This document shows, piece by piece, positions 44,330 through 53,420 of a DNA stretch of 64,000 nucleotides. Within the stretch, counting starts at the first letter, position 1. Every line of letters starts with the position of its first letter. The translations under genes were made by a program, and so were the position numbers. Source of the stretch: Demequina sp. NBRC 110054 (GTDB lineage Bacteria > Actinomycetota > Actinomycetes > Actinomycetales > Demequinaceae); NCBI RefSeq assembly GCF_002090115.1, contig NZ_BBRK01000004.1:1364001-1428000 (forward strand), written 5' to 3'. The notes beneath the pieces were generated by a model. That model did no database searches and was not told the origin of the DNA. It worked only from the letters and a program-made list of their open reading frames with translations.

Positions 44330-44344
44330 TACGGTGTGGCCATG
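44330..44344 (+). promoter_or_regulatory. Leaderless promoter of senX3
   Basis: TACGGT (44330-44335), six bases, then ATG at 44342. The PHO box sits immediately upstream, so the operon is probably autoregulated. Confidence 0.6.
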
Positions 44345-45472
44345 ACCGGCCTCGACGTGGTGTGGATCCTGCTCGGCCTCCTGGTCGGCTTCGCCCTCGG
44401 CGTCCTCGCCTTCCGCGGCCGCCGCAAGCAGGAGGCGATCGCGCGCACCCTCGTCCCGCATCGGACCCGTGAGGTGCTCAGCGCGATGCAGTCCGGGGCG
44501 GTGATCGTGCGCCGCGACCGGCGCGCGGCCTTCGCCAACACGGGCGCGGCGGCGCTCGGCATCGCGCGGCTCGACGGCAAGCTCCAGACCGAAGTCGCCG
44601 ACCTGGCCGAGGAGGCCTGGGCTCGGGAGGAGGCCGTCGAGCGCGAGGTCGTGGTGCGCCGCGGCGTGCTCGGCTCGGTGAGTCACGTCCACGTCCGCGT
44701 GACGCCGCTCGGAGACGAGCTCGCGTTCGCGGTCGCGAACGACAACACCGAGCTGCGCGCGGCCGAGCAGTCGCGCCGCGAGTTCGCGACCAACGTGTCG
44801 CACGAGCTCAAGACCCCGGTCGGGGCGCTGTCGCTGCTCGCCGAGGCCATCGAGGAGGGCGCCGACGATCCGGAGATGGTCCGCGACTTCGCGCGCAAGA
44901 TCCGCAAGGAGTCCCGTCGGCTCACCAAGCTGATCCAGGAGATCATCGAGATCTCGCGGCTCCAGGGCGACGACACCGTCCGCGACCATCAGCCGGTCGA
45001 GCTCGAGTCGGTCACGCAGGAGGCACTCGAGGGAGCCCGGCTCAACGCCGAGCAGCGCGACATCACCCTCGCGCACGCCGTCAACGCCGCGCCCGTCGTG
45101 ATGGGCGACCGAGACCTGCTCGTCATGGCGGTGCGCAACCTCGTCGACAACGCGGTCGCGTACTCCGAGGAGGGCGCCAAGGTCACGGTGACGGTCGGCG
45201 AGACCGAGGGCATCGCCTCCGTCTCGGTGATCGACCGCGGCATGGGCATCGACAAGGCGGATCAGGAGCGCATCTTCGAGCGCTTCTACCGGACCGACCC
45301 CGCCCGGTCGCGCTCGACCGGCGGCACCGGGCTCGGACTGAGCATCGTCAAGCACATCGCGCTCCAGCACGCGGGCAAGGTGGAGCTGTGGTCGCAGCCG
45401 GGGGTCGGCTCGACGTTCACGCTCCAGTTCCAGGCGGAGCACGGCACCAATGAGGAGGGCACGGACGCATGA
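44342..45472 (+). CDS. senX3: Phosphate-sensing histidine kinase SenX3
   Basis: 376 residues. One N-terminal membrane helix (VVWILLGLLVGFALGVLAF), a PAS-like domain (about 45-140), then HisKA with the phosphorylated His154 in FATNVSHELKTPVG, and the ATPase domain (VRNLVDNAVAYS, DRGMGIDKADQERIFERFYR, GGTGLGLSIVKHI). Length and single helix fit actinobacterial SenX3. The regX3 ATG overlaps its stop (ATGA). Confidence 0.93.
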   Translation: MTGLDVVWILLGLLVGFALGVLAFRGRRKQEAIARTLVPHRTREVLSAMQSGAVIVRRDRRAAFANTGAAALGIARLDGKLQTEVADLAEEAWAREEAVEREVVVRRGVLGSVSHVHVRVTPLGDELAFAVANDNTELRAAEQSRREFATNVSHELKTPVGALSLLAEAIEEGADDPEMVRDFARKIRKESRRLTKLIQEIIEISRLQGDDTVRDHQPVELESVTQEALEGARLNAEQRDITLAHAVNAAPVVMGDRDLLVMAVRNLVDNAVAYSEEGAKVTVTVGETEGIASVSVIDRGMGIDKADQERIFERFYRTDPARSRSTGGTGLGLSIVKHIALQHAGKVELWSQPGVGSTFTLQFQAEHGTNEEGTDA

Positions 45473-46170
45473 GCGAGGCTCATATCCTGATCGTCGAGGA
45501 CGAGGAGTCGTATCGCGACACCCTCAAGTACCTCCTGAGCCGCGAGGGGTTCACGGTCTCGACGGCCGACACCGGCACGCGCGGCGTCGAGGTCTTCGAG
45601 CGCGAGGGCGCCGACCTGGTGCTCCTGGACCTCATGCTGCCCGGCATGAGCGGCACCGAGGTGTTCCGCACCATCCGTGAGCGCTCCGACGTGCCGATCA
45701 TCATGGTCACCGCGAAGGACGAGCAGGTCGACAAGATCATCGGCCTCGAGCTCGGCGCCGACGACTACGTCACGAAGCCGTACAGCGGTCGCGAGCTCGT
45801 CGCCCGGGTGCGGTCGGTGCTGCGCCGTTCGGCCGCGGCGTACGACGCGCTGTCGGACGAGCCAGAGCGGGTCACGGTGGCCGGCATCACGATCGACCCC
45901 GAGCGGCTCACGATCGTGCGCGACGGCGAGACGACGTCCCTGCCGCCCAAGGAGTTCGGCCTCCTGCTGCTCCTCGCCCAGAACGCGGGCCGCGTGCTCC
46001 CGCGCCAGATGATCATCGACCGGGTCTGGGGCGCCGACTACTACGGCGACACCAAGACGCTCGACGTCCACATCAAGCGCCTGCGGGCTCGCATCGAGGC
46101 GAACCCGCACAAGCCGCAACTCATCCAGACGGTCCGCGGCGTCGGCTACACGCTCGAGCCGCCCGCCTGA
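45469..46170 (+). CDS. regX3: Response regulator RegX3
   Basis: 233 residues, OmpR/PhoB type. Receiver Asp54 in VLLDLMLPG, acidic pocket IVEDEESYRD, switch Thr in MVTAKDE, Lys in YVTKPYSGRELVAR; C-terminal winged helix (TIDPERLTIVRDGE to VRGVGYTLEPP). Phosphorylated by SenX3 at low phosphate and expected to bind the PHO boxes at 44297 and 46384. A terminator follows at 46260. Confidence 0.95.
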   Translation: MSEAHILIVEDEESYRDTLKYLLSREGFTVSTADTGTRGVEVFEREGADLVLLDLMLPGMSGTEVFRTIRERSDVPIIMVTAKDEQVDKIIGLELGADDYVTKPYSGRELVARVRSVLRRSAAAYDALSDEPERVTVAGITIDPERLTIVRDGETTSLPPKEFGLLLLLAQNAGRVLPRQMIIDRVWGADYYGDTKTLDVHIKRLRARIEANPHKPQLIQTVRGVGYTLEPPA

Positions 46171-46259
46171 CCTGCCGCGGCCCCGCGGCAACGGCGAGAA
46201 CCGGGCCCAAGGCCCCGCATCTTCAGTGCGAGACCGCACCCGCACCGTCCGCGCGAACC

Positions 46260-46297
46260 GGGCCCCGCATCGTCCCCGAGGGAACGAGGCGGGGCCC
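46260..46297 (+). terminator. Terminator after regX3 with a GCATCGTC motif in the loop
   Basis: GGGCCCCGC (46260-46268) pairs with GCGGGGCCC (46289-46297), followed by TTT. The 20-nt loop starts within a CCGCATCGTCCCC motif. Confidence 0.8.
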
Positions 46298-46383
46298 TTT
46301 CGCATCGTCCGCATCGTCCCCTCGACCCCGTGGACACCTTCTCGTCACGTGCGCGTGACCGCATCGTGATAGACCGGAGACGA

Positions 46384-46412
46384 GTTCACCTGATGTTCAC
46401 CCACTGTTCAGG
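46384..46412 (+). promoter_or_regulatory. Triple PHO box upstream of pstS
   Basis: GTTCACC-TGAT-GTTCACC-CACT-GTTCAGG: three direct repeats with an exact 11-base period, the last with one or two changes. This is the classical actinobacterial PHO box and should make pstSCAB respond to phosphate starvation through SenX3-RegX3. Confidence 0.9.
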
Positions 46413-46499
46413 TTTGCCCCTCCGGCCCGTCACCTTGCGTGCCTAGCGTTCTAGTCATCCGGCAAGGGGCCGGTTCATCAGCATGTGAGGAAGACGAAC

Positions 46500-47642
46500 G
46501 TGAAGATTGCCACTCGCACCGGAGCCGTCGCTGCGGCCGCTGTGCTTGCGCTGTCGCTGGCCGCCTGCTCGGCCGCCAACGAGGACACGACCGAGTCCGA
46601 GACCGCTGACTCCACCGCGACCGCCGCCGCTGAGGGCGACGACGCGATGGAGCTGTCCGGCAACCTCCAGGGTGCCGGTGCCTCGTCGCAGGAGTCCGCC
46701 ATGGACGCCTGGCGCGCGGGCTTCCAGGCCGAGTACGCCGACGTGACCGTCGGCTACGACCCCGTCGGTTCCGGCGGCGGCATCGAGCAGTTCCTCGCGG
46801 GCGCGGTTCCCTTCGCGGGCTCGGACGGCCTCCTCGAGGCCGAGGAGTACGACGCCGCTGTCGACCGTTGCGACGGCGACGCCGGTGCCATCCACCTCCC
46901 GATGTACATCTCGCCCGTCGCGGTGATCTTCAACCTCGAGGGTATCGACTCGATCAACCTCGACGCCGCCACGATCGCCGACATCTTCGACGGAAACATC
47001 ACCACGTGGGACGACGACGCGATCGCCTCGCAGAACGAGGGCGTTGACCTCCCGGGCGACACCATCACCGTCGTGTACCGCTCGGACTCGTCCGGCACCT
47101 CGGAGAACTTCACCGACTACCTCGAGCAGGCGTCGGAGGGCGTGTGGCCCTACGAGGCCACCAAGGAGTTCTCGACCGCCGCTGACCAGTCGGTCGGCGC
47201 GGACGGCACCTCCGCGGTCGTCGACACCGTCTCCACCACGTCGGGTGCGATCGGCTACGCCGACGCCTCGCGTGCCGGTGACCTCGGCACCGTCGCCCTC
47301 CTCGTGGGCGAGGAGTACGTCCCCTACTCGGCCGAGGCCGCTGCGAACATCGTCGCCGCGTCGCCGCTGTCCGAGGACGCCAACGGTGAGAACGACCTCG
47401 CGTACGCGATCGACCGCACCACGACCGACTCCACCGCGTACCCGCTGACGCTGGTCTCGTACCACATCGTCTGCCAGCAGTACGACGACGAGACCGAGCG
47501 TGACCTGGTCATCGCCTTCGAGAAGTACGTCGCCTCGGCCGAGGGCCAGGCTGCTGCCGCCGAGGCCGCCGGCTCCGCGCCGCTGACCGACGCTCTCACC
47601 GAGCAGATCACCGCGATCCTCGACGAGATCGCGGCCGCGTAA
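46500..47642 (+). CDS. pstS: Phosphate ABC transporter binding lipoprotein
   Basis: 380 residues from GTG 46500 with GAGGA before it. Signal peptide with lipobox LAAC (Cys23). The mature protein has the PstS fold marks GAGASSQESAMDAW, VTVGYDPVGSGGGIEQFL, FAGSDGLLEAEEYD and VVYRSDSSGTSENFTDYL, which bind phosphate. Controlled by the upstream triple PHO box. A hairpin after the stop probably keeps pstS mRNA above that of pstCAB. Confidence 0.96.
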   Translation: MKIATRTGAVAAAAVLALSLAACSAANEDTTESETADSTATAAAEGDDAMELSGNLQGAGASSQESAMDAWRAGFQAEYADVTVGYDPVGSGGGIEQFLAGAVPFAGSDGLLEAEEYDAAVDRCDGDAGAIHLPMYISPVAVIFNLEGIDSINLDAATIADIFDGNITTWDDDAIASQNEGVDLPGDTITVVYRSDSSGTSENFTDYLEQASEGVWPYEATKEFSTAADQSVGADGTSAVVDTVSTTSGAIGYADASRAGDLGTVALLVGEEYVPYSAEAAANIVAASPLSEDANGENDLAYAIDRTTTDSTAYPLTLVSYHIVCQQYDDETERDLVIAFEKYVASAEGQAAAAEAAGSAPLTDALTEQITAILDEIAAA

Positions 47643-47656
47643 TCTAGTCACCGGTG

Positions 47657-47687
47657 GGTGGGTCCGCTCCTGGTGAGCGGGCCCACC
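47657..47687 (+). terminator. Attenuator hairpin between pstS and pstC
   Basis: GGTGGGTCCGCTC pairs with GAGCGGGCCCACC with one G-T pair, loop CTGGT, followed by TTCCGT. Partial termination fits the need for more binding protein than permease. Confidence 0.75.
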
Positions 47688-47731
47688 TTCCGTGCGGTTA
47701 GCATGGGATTCGACTCGAGGGAGACCCACCT

Positions 47732-48730
47732 GTGACCACCACTCAAGGCTCGCAGAAGGAAGATTCTGCCAGCGACTACGGCACTCATCCCGGTGCCTTC
47801 GCCAACGGTCTGTTCAAGAATCTGTCCACCGCGGCCGGCATCCTCATCCTGGTCACCCTCGCCGCCGTCGCCGCCTTCCTCCTCGAGGAGGCGTGGCCCG
47901 CGATCTCGGCCGCAGGCGCCGATCTCGGCGACAAGGTCTCCTTCATCAAGCCGGAGGACGGCCAGAGCCTGATCGAGATCATCGGCTACCTGGTCTACGG
48001 CACGCTGCTGATCTCCGTGGTCGCGCTGCTCATCGCAACGCCGATCGCGATCGGCATCGCCCTCTTCATCTCCCACTTCGCGCCGCGCCGCCTGGCCGCC
48101 GGCCTGGGATACCTCATCGATCTTCTGGCCGCGGTGCCCTCGGTCATCTACGGCCTCTGGGGCATCGGCGTGCTCGTGCCGTTCCTCCAGCCCTTCTATC
48201 AGTTCCTTGCCGACTACTTCGGCTGGATCCCGATCTTCGCGCCGCCCGAGTCCGGTGAGATCTTCACCGGCAAGGTCGCGCTGTCCGCGAGCATCGTCCT
48301 CGCGATCATGGTCCTGCCGATCATCTCCGCAGTGTCGCGCGAGGTCTTCCTCCAGACCCCCAAGCTGCATGAGGAGGCCGCCCTCGCGATGGGGGCCACC
48401 CGCTGGGAGATGATCCGGATGGCCGTCTTCCCGTTCGGCCGCTCCGGCATGATCGGCGCGACGATGCTCGGCCTCGGTCGCGCGCTCGGAGAGACGATGG
48501 CCGTGCTGATGATCATCGGTCCCGGACTCACGTACTCGCCGTACATGCTGCAGGCGACGCAGCACAACACGATCGCCGGCTACATCGCGCTGCAGTTCCC
48601 CGAGTCCAACGCGCTCGGCGTGAACGCGCTCATCACGATGGGCCTCGCGCTGTTCCTCATCACCCTGGCCGTCAACATGCTCGCGCGCTGGATCGTGTCC
48701 CGCCGCAGCGAATTCTCGGGAGCGAACTGA
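47732..48730 (+). CDS. pstC: Phosphate ABC transporter permease PstC
   Basis: 332 residues, GTG start with GAGGGAG upstream. Six helices with a long external loop after the first; the EAA loop is LHEEAALAMGATRWEMIRMAVFP. It forms the membrane channel with PstA, whose ATG overlaps its stop (TGATG). Confidence 0.95.
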   Translation: MTTTQGSQKEDSASDYGTHPGAFANGLFKNLSTAAGILILVTLAAVAAFLLEEAWPAISAAGADLGDKVSFIKPEDGQSLIEIIGYLVYGTLLISVVALLIATPIAIGIALFISHFAPRRLAAGLGYLIDLLAAVPSVIYGLWGIGVLVPFLQPFYQFLADYFGWIPIFAPPESGEIFTGKVALSASIVLAIMVLPIISAVSREVFLQTPKLHEEAALAMGATRWEMIRMAVFPFGRSGMIGATMLGLGRALGETMAVLMIIGPGLTYSPYMLQATQHNTIAGYIALQFPESNALGVNALITMGLALFLITLAVNMLARWIVSRRSEFSGAN

Positions 48731-49710
48731 TGACCGCCACCACCACGTCCTCGACGGCCACGTCGAACCCGTTCGCGGGCAGCATCTCCCCGGCCCGCAA
48801 GTTCAAGAACGCCGGCATGACGGCTCTCATCTGGCTCGCGTTCCTGGCCGCCGTCGCCCCGCTCGTCTGGCTCGCGGTCACGGTCGTCATCAACGGCTCG
48901 CAGCGCTTCTTCATCTCGGATGAGCTGGGCCTTGACGCGGGCTTCAACATCGAGTTCCTGCAGAACAGCATGCGCGGGATCTTCGGCTCGGAGCCCGGGT
49001 TCGGCGGCATCCTGCACGCGATCTGGGGCACGCTCCTCATGACGATCGCGGCGACCGTCATCTCGGTGCCGATCGGCCTGCTCACCGCGATCTACCTGGT
49101 CGAGTACGGCAACGGTCGACTCAAGAAGGCCATCACCTTCTTCGTCGATGTCATGACGGGCATCCCGTCGATCGTCGCGGGTCTGTTCGCCTACTCGCTG
49201 TTCGCGATCATCGTCGGGCCGGGGACCAAGATGGGCATCGTCGGCGCGATCGCGCTGTCGGTGCTCATGATCCCGGTGGTCGTGCGCTCGTCCGAGGAGA
49301 TGCTGCGCCTCGTGCCCAACGAGCTGCGCGAGGCCTCGTACGCGCTCGGCGTGCCGAAGTGGCTCACGATCCTCAAGGTCGTGCTGCGCACCTCGATCGC
49401 GGGCGTCACGACAGGCATCACGCTCGCGATCGCGCGCGTCATCGGTGAGACCGCCCCGCTGCTCGTCGCGGTCGGCGTGACCGACTCGATGAACTTCAAC
49501 CTCTTCGACGGCCGCATGGCCTCGCTGCCCGTGTACATCATCTCGGAGTACGAGAAGGGCACCCTGCCCTGCAACACGGACACCTGCATCGGCGAGATCA
49601 CGACCTACAACGCGTGGGGCGCCGCGCTGGTCCTCATCCTCATCGTCATGGCGCTGAACCTCATCGCGCGCCTCATCGCCCGCTACTTCTCGCCCAAGAC
49701 CGGCCGCTGA
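48730..49710 (+). CDS. pstA: Phosphate ABC transporter permease PstA
   Basis: 326 residues. Six helices; the EAA loop reads ELREASYALGVPKWLTILKVVL, and TGIPSIVAGLFAYSLF is typical of PstA. A short external insert near the C-terminus contains two cysteines (TLPCNTDTCIGE). Start by TGATG overlap with pstC. Confidence 0.95.
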   Translation: MTATTTSSTATSNPFAGSISPARKFKNAGMTALIWLAFLAAVAPLVWLAVTVVINGSQRFFISDELGLDAGFNIEFLQNSMRGIFGSEPGFGGILHAIWGTLLMTIAATVISVPIGLLTAIYLVEYGNGRLKKAITFFVDVMTGIPSIVAGLFAYSLFAIIVGPGTKMGIVGAIALSVLMIPVVVRSSEEMLRLVPNELREASYALGVPKWLTILKVVLRTSIAGVTTGITLAIARVIGETAPLLVAVGVTDSMNFNLFDGRMASLPVYIISEYEKGTLPCNTDTCIGEITTYNAWGAALVLILIVMALNLIARLIARYFSPKTGR

Positions 49711-49728
49711 GCCAGAACCGGAGACACC

Positions 49729-50508
49729 GTGTCCAAGCGCATCGACGTCAACAACCTCAACGTCTACTACGGCAACTTCCTGGCCGTCGAGGACGTGTCG
49801 CTTCAGATCGAGGCGAAGTCGGTCACCGCCTTCATCGGCCCGTCCGGCTGCGGCAAGTCGACCTTCCTCCGCACGCTCAACCGCATGCATGAGGTCATCC
49901 CCGGCGCCCGCGTCGAGGGCGAGGTCCTCATGGACGGCGTGAACCTCTACGACCCCAAGGTCGACCCGGTGACCGTCCGCCGCCACGTCGGCATGGTCTT
50001 CCAGCGTCCGAACCCGTTCCCCACGATGTCGATCGCCGAGAACGTGCTCGCGGGCTCGAAGCTCAACAACAAGCGCCTGTCGAAGAGCGACTCCGAGGAC
50101 CTCGTCGAGTCGTCCCTCAAGGGCGCGAACCTGTGGGAGGAGGTCAAGGACCGCCTCGACAAGCCCGGCTCCTCGCTCTCCGGTGGTCAGCAGCAGCGCC
50201 TGTGCATCGCGCGTGCGATCGCGATCAAGCCCGAGGTCATCCTCATGGACGAGCCCTGCTCGGCCCTCGACCCGATCTCGACCCTCGCGATCGAGGACCT
50301 CATCCAGGAGCTCAAGTCCGAGTACACGGTCGTGATCGTGACCCACAACATGCAGCAGGCCGCGCGCGTGTCCGAGAAGACCGCGTTCTTCAACATCGCG
50401 GGCACCGGCAAGCCGGGCAAGCTCATCGAGATGGACGACACCACGACCATCTTCTCCGCGCCCGCCGAGAAGGCCACCGAGGACTACATCTCGGGCCGTT
50501 TCGGTTGA
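49729..50508 (+). CDS. pstB: Phosphate ABC transporter ATPase PstB
   Basis: 259 residues, GTG start. Walker [20 protein letters not shown], signature [16 protein letters not shown], Walker [32 protein letters not shown] is the PstB Q-loop. Energises phosphate uptake and signals with PhoU. A perfect terminator follows at 50525. Confidence 0.97.
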   Translation: MSKRIDVNNLNVYYGNFLAVEDVSLQIEAKSVTAFIGPSGCGKSTFLRTLNRMHEVIPGARVEGEVLMDGVNLYDPKVDPVTVRRHVGMVFQRPNPFPTMSIAENVLAGSKLNNKRLSKSDSEDLVESSLKGANLWEEVKDRLDKPGSSLSGGQQQRLCIARAIAIKPEVILMDEPCSALDPISTLAIEDLIQELKSEYTVVIVTHNMQQAARVSEKTAFFNIAGTGKPGKLIEMDDTTTIFSAPAEKATEDYISGRFG

Positions 50509-50524
50509 TCCGCATCTCTGCGTG

Positions 50525-50552
50525 AAGGCCCCCGGGTGATCCCGGGGGCCTT
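50525..50552 (+). terminator. Terminator after pstB
   Basis: AAGGCCCCCGGG, loop TGAT, CCCGGGGGCCTT: perfect 12-bp stem, 16 nt past the pstB stop. Confidence 0.9.
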
Positions 50553-50600
50553 TCGCGTGGGTGGGGTGGGGTGCGCGCTGGGTCTGCGGCTGGGTCTGCG

Positions 50601-50853
50601 GCGCGCCAGTGGACACTCCTTGTCGCTTTCGGGCCCGGGCTGCGCGCCAGTGGACGTACTCGTACCAGGACGGCTTTCGCCGGGGGCGAGGCGGGACGAT
50701 GCGGGACGATGCGGGATCTCGAGTTGCGGTCGCCGGGACGATGCGGTCGTCGGGTGGGTTCCCGCGCCGGGCGCGCGCCACGGGCGCGGTACAGAAACGT
50801 CCACTAGGACGCAGCAGAGCGCCGGAAACGACACTGAGCGTCCAGTGGGGCGC
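50601..50853. repeat. Family E: 253-bp imperfect inverted repeat with motif cluster in the centre
   Basis: Left arm 50601-50666 and right arm 50788-50853 (66 nt each) are imperfect inverted complements; each arm carries two versions of a GCGCGCCAGTGGAC-like unit and ends with the GTACC/GGTAC block. The middle has GGGACGATGCGG at 50693, 50703 and 50735, the first two overlapping with a 10-base period. One copy only in this window. Confidence 0.8.
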
Positions 50854-50864
50854 TTGGGGGTGGG

Positions 50865-50950
50865 TTCCCGGGTGCGCGCGGCGCCGGGGTGGGTTCCCGG
50901 GTGCGGTCGCCGGGTGGGTTCCCGGGTGCGGTCGCCGGGTGGGTTCACAG
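50865..50950 (+). repeat. Tandem repeat of GGGTGGGTTCCCGGGTGCGG units
   Basis: About four units, the first with a variable spacer and the last ending GGGTTCACAGG; the inner period is 25 bp. Downstream of family E and before the lipoprotein gene stop. Confidence 0.85.
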
Positions 50951-51004
50951 GCCCCGGGTCAGGCCAGGAGAGAGCGGGTGGGGTGAGGCGCAGGCGCCTC
51001 CGCG

Positions 51005-51472
51005 TCAGCCGATCGCGTCGAGCGTGCTCGCGTACTCCTCGAGCGTGCCGTCCAGCACGGGCACGTCGACCTCGGTCGTGCCGGAGCCCGGCGTCGTCAC
51101 CGTGATGGTGCCGATCAGGCCCGGGTCCGCGGGGCTCGTGCCCACGACCTCGGTCTCGCCGGTCCCGGTGCCCAGCGTGGTCACGCCGTCGGCGGGGACC
51201 TCGAAGCTCGCCTCGCCCGCGCCGAGCACCACGGTCACCTCGATGTCCTCCGAGGTGACGTTCTCGAACGAGCCGATCAGCGCGGCAGGCTCGTCGGCCG
51301 CGGTCGACACGATGAGCAGGTTGAGGCCGGTGGCGTCCTCGAGCTCGACGCGGACACCATCGGAGGCCGAGTACTGCTTGGCGGTGGTGATGTTCGCGGC
51401 GAACGAGCAGCCGGTCATGGACAGCGCGATCAGGGCGGCCGCAGCGATGCGGGCGGGAGCGTGCAGCTTCAC
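51005..51472 (-). CDS. Small secreted lipoprotein of unknown function
   Basis: 155 residues from GTG 51472. Signal peptide with lipobox MTGC (Cys22), then a single beta-sandwich-like domain (YSASDGVRVELEDATGLNLLIV, FENVTSEDIEVTVVL, and a Val/Thr/Gly-rich C-terminus). Short lipoproteins of this kind lie upstream of carD in other actinobacteria. Some similar ones bind copper, but no Met/His copper motif is visible here. Divergent from carD. Confidence 0.8.
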   Translation of the reverse strand: MKLHAPARIAAAALIALSMTGCSFAANITTAKQYSASDGVRVELEDATGLNLLIVSTAADEPAALIGSFENVTSEDIEVTVVLGAGEASFEVPADGVTTLGTGTGETEVVGTSPADPGLIGTITVTTPGSGTTEVDVPVLDGTLEEYASTLDAIG

Positions 51473-51592
51473 GGAGGGGACCTTTCCAGGGACAGTTGCA
51501 GGTTCAGGATAGTGGGTGCGCGGACCCGGGGAACCCGGCGTGTCGGGTTCGCGTGGAATATGGGCCTCTGTTAGTGCACGGGGTGCGAATGA

Positions 51593-51598
51593 TAGACT
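51593..51598 (+). promoter_or_regulatory. -10 element of carD promoter
   Basis: TAGACT at 51593, with TTAGTG (51571-51576) as a possible -35, 16 bases apart. Unlike many genes here, carD has a leader of about 30 nt. Confidence 0.5.
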
Positions 51599-51629
51599 GG
51601 GGCTCCGCGACGAAGGGGCTATCTCCACA

Positions 51630-52112
51630 ATGAACTTTGCAGTCGGCGAGACCGTCGTCTACCCGCACCATGGTGCGGCCACCATCCAGGACATCTTCAA
51701 GAGGACCATCAAGGGCGAAGAGAAGACGTATCTGGAGCTCCGCGTCGCACAGGGCGACCTGACCATCAAGGTCCCCGCGGAGAACGTTGACCTCGTGGGC
51801 GTCCGCGATGTCGTCGATGAGGCCGGACTCGAGAAGGTGTTCGCCGTGCTGCGCGAGCCCTACGTCGAGGAGCCGACCAACTGGTCGCGCCGCTTCAAGG
51901 CCAATGGCGAGAAGCTCGCGTCTGGCGATGTCATCCGTGTGGCCGAGGTCGTCCGCGACCTGAGCCGCCGCGACACCGACAAGGGCCTGTCCGCCGGTGA
52001 GAAGCGCATGCTCCACAAGGCGCGTCAGATCCTGGTCTCCGAGCTCGCGCTCGCCGAGAAGTGCGACGAGGACGCTGCCGAGGCTCGTCTCGACGAGGTC
52101 CTCGCCTCGTGA
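51630..52112 (+). CDS. carD: CarD-family RNA polymerase-binding regulator
   Basis: 160 residues from ATG 51630. N-terminal RNAP-binding Tudor-like domain begins [20 protein letters not shown]; the C-terminal helical domain contains [17 protein letters not shown] and the conserved Trp that wedges the open complex. CarD stabilises the RNAP open complex, mainly at ribosomal and housekeeping promoters. ispD starts within its stop codon (GTGA), as in mycobacteria. Confidence 0.96.
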   Translation: MNFAVGETVVYPHHGAATIQDIFKRTIKGEEKTYLELRVAQGDLTIKVPAENVDLVGVRDVVDEAGLEKVFAVLREPYVEEPTNWSRRFKANGEKLASGDVIRVAEVVRDLSRRDTDKGLSAGEKRMLHKARQILVSELALAEKCDEDAAEARLDEVLAS

Positions 52113-52813
52113 CCGTCGCGGCCGTCGTGACGGCCGCTGGGTCCGGGACCCGACTGGGCCGGGACCTTCCCAAGGCGCTCGTGCCGATCGGTGGCACGCC
52201 GCTCGTGGCGTGGGCCGCATCGTCCCTCGCCGCCGTGTGCGAGCAGGTCGTCGTGACCGCGCCCGCCGAGCATCTCGACGCGTTCCGTGATGCCGTCGCG
52301 CGTGTCGCGGCCGATGTCACGGTCGTCGCAGGGGGAGACACACGACAGGAGTCCGTCGCGCTCGGCATCGCCGCGGTCAGGGACGATGCCGAGCACATCC
52401 TTGTCCACGACGCCGCCCGCGCCTTCATGCCGGTCGCTGTCGCCGGTCGCGCGCTCGCGGCCCTCGAGGGCGGACCGGGCGGCCAGGACGATGCGGCAGT
52501 CGTCGAGGGCGCGGACGGGTGCATCCCCGTCCTACCCGTCGTGGACACGATCGTCTCGACGGCCGGCGGGACGCTCGCGTACCTGCAGCGCCCCGACCTC
52601 GGCGCGGTGCAGACCCCGCAGGCCTTCACCGCATCGTCCCTGAGGGACGCGCACGCGCGCGCCGTGGCCGACGGCTTCGAGGGCACCGACGACGGCAGTC
52701 TCCTGGCCGCGTACGGCTATCGCGTCGTCACGTGCGAGGGCGATGTCGAGGGCCGCAAGATCACGTACCCCGAGGACGTCGACCACTTCGAGAGGAAGCT
52801 GGCGCGGGCATGA
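52109..52813 (+). CDS. ispD: 2-C-methyl-D-erythritol 4-phosphate cytidylyltransferase
   Basis: 234 residues from GTG 52109, overlapping carD. MEP-pathway enzyme making CDP-methylerythritol. Nucleotide-binding [37 protein letters not shown] and the C-terminal ITYPEDV motif are clear. The gene holds four GACGATGC/GCATCGTC motifs (52215, 52380, 52486, 52629), which encode mostly variable surface stretches (AASSLA, RDDAEH, QDDAAV, TASSLR). Confidence 0.95.
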   Translation: MTVAAVVTAAGSGTRLGRDLPKALVPIGGTPLVAWAASSLAAVCEQVVVTAPAEHLDAFRDAVARVAADVTVVAGGDTRQESVALGIAAVRDDAEHILVHDAARAFMPVAVAGRALAALEGGPGGQDDAAVVEGADGCIPVLPVVDTIVSTAGGTLAYLQRPDLGAVQTPQAFTASSLRDAHARAVADGFEGTDDGSLLAAYGYRVVTCEGDVEGRKITYPEDVDHFERKLARA

Positions 52814-53328
52814 GCAGCACGGGTGAGAGCGGCACAGGCATCAGTCGCGCGGGCATGATCCGCACTGGAATCGGCACCGACGTGCACGCCTTCGGCGACG
52901 ACGCCGGCCTGTCCGTCGCGGGCCTCACCTGGCCCGACGAGCGCGCCCTGTCCGGCCACTCCGACGGCGACGTCGCGGCGCACGCGATCTGCGACGCCCT
53001 GCTGTCCGCGTCCGGGCTGGGCGACCTCGGCAGCAACTACGGCACCGACCGCCCCGAGTGGAAGGGTGCCTCGGGCGCCACGTTGCTCTCCGAGACCGCG
53101 CGCCGCGTGCGCGAGGCGGGCTTCGAGATCGGCAACGCCGCGGTGCAGGTCATCGGCAACCGCCCCAAGATCGGCCCGCGCCGGGCCGAGGCGGAGAAGG
53201 CTCTGACGGTCGCGATGGGCGCGCCCGTCACGGTCTCCGCGACCACGACCGACGGGCTCGGGCTCACGGGCCGCGGCGAGGGCGTCGCCGCGATCGCGAC
53301 GGCGCTCGTCGTCGCGCGCGACCACTGA
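52810..53328 (+). CDS. ispF: 2-C-methyl-D-erythritol 2,4-cyclodiphosphate synthase
   Basis: 172 residues. It makes the cyclic diphosphate of the MEP pathway. Metal site GIGTDVHAF, then [16 protein letters not shown], the [15 protein letters not shown] loop, and [12 protein letters not shown] near the C-terminus. ATGA overlap with ispD sets the start, giving a Gly/Ser/Thr-rich 15-residue head; MIRTGIG (52855) is the conserved beginning. Confidence 0.95.
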   Translation: MSSTGESGTGISRAGMIRTGIGTDVHAFGDDAGLSVAGLTWPDERALSGHSDGDVAAHAICDALLSASGLGDLGSNYGTDRPEWKGASGATLLSETARRVREAGFEIGNAAVQVIGNRPKIGPRRAEAEKALTVAMGAPVTVSATTTDGLGLTGRGEGVAAIATALVVARDH

Positions 53329-53404
53329 GCCGGCCCGCCGCATCCGCCCGGCCCACGAATCGTCCCGGTCCCTCCCGACTGACGCGGGCCCGCATCCCGC
53401 CAGG

Positions 53405-53420
53405 TAGCCTTGAGGGCGTG
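53405..53420 (+). promoter_or_regulatory. Leaderless promoter of cysS
   Basis: TAGCCT (53405-53410), seven bases, then GTG at 53418. Confidence 0.6.

Larger units (their letters stand above)
46171..46499. other. 329-bp regX3-pstS intergenic region
   Basis: Contains a terminator (46260-46297), complementary GCATCGTC motifs at 46267, 46302 and 46311, a triple PHO box (46384-46412) and the pstS leader. A candidate -10 is TAGCGT (46445-46450). No gene is seen. Confidence 0.75.
50509..51004. other. 496-bp gene-free region after pstB
   Basis: Holds the pstB terminator, the 253-bp family E inverted repeat with three GGGACGATGCGG motifs in its centre, and a tandem repeat of GGGTGGGTTCCCGGGTGCGG units (50865-50950). 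No credible gene. Confidence 0.75.

Noticed and set aside
50865..50950. CRISPR-like repeats after pstB
   Set aside because: Units are adjacent without unique spacers; simple tandem repetition.
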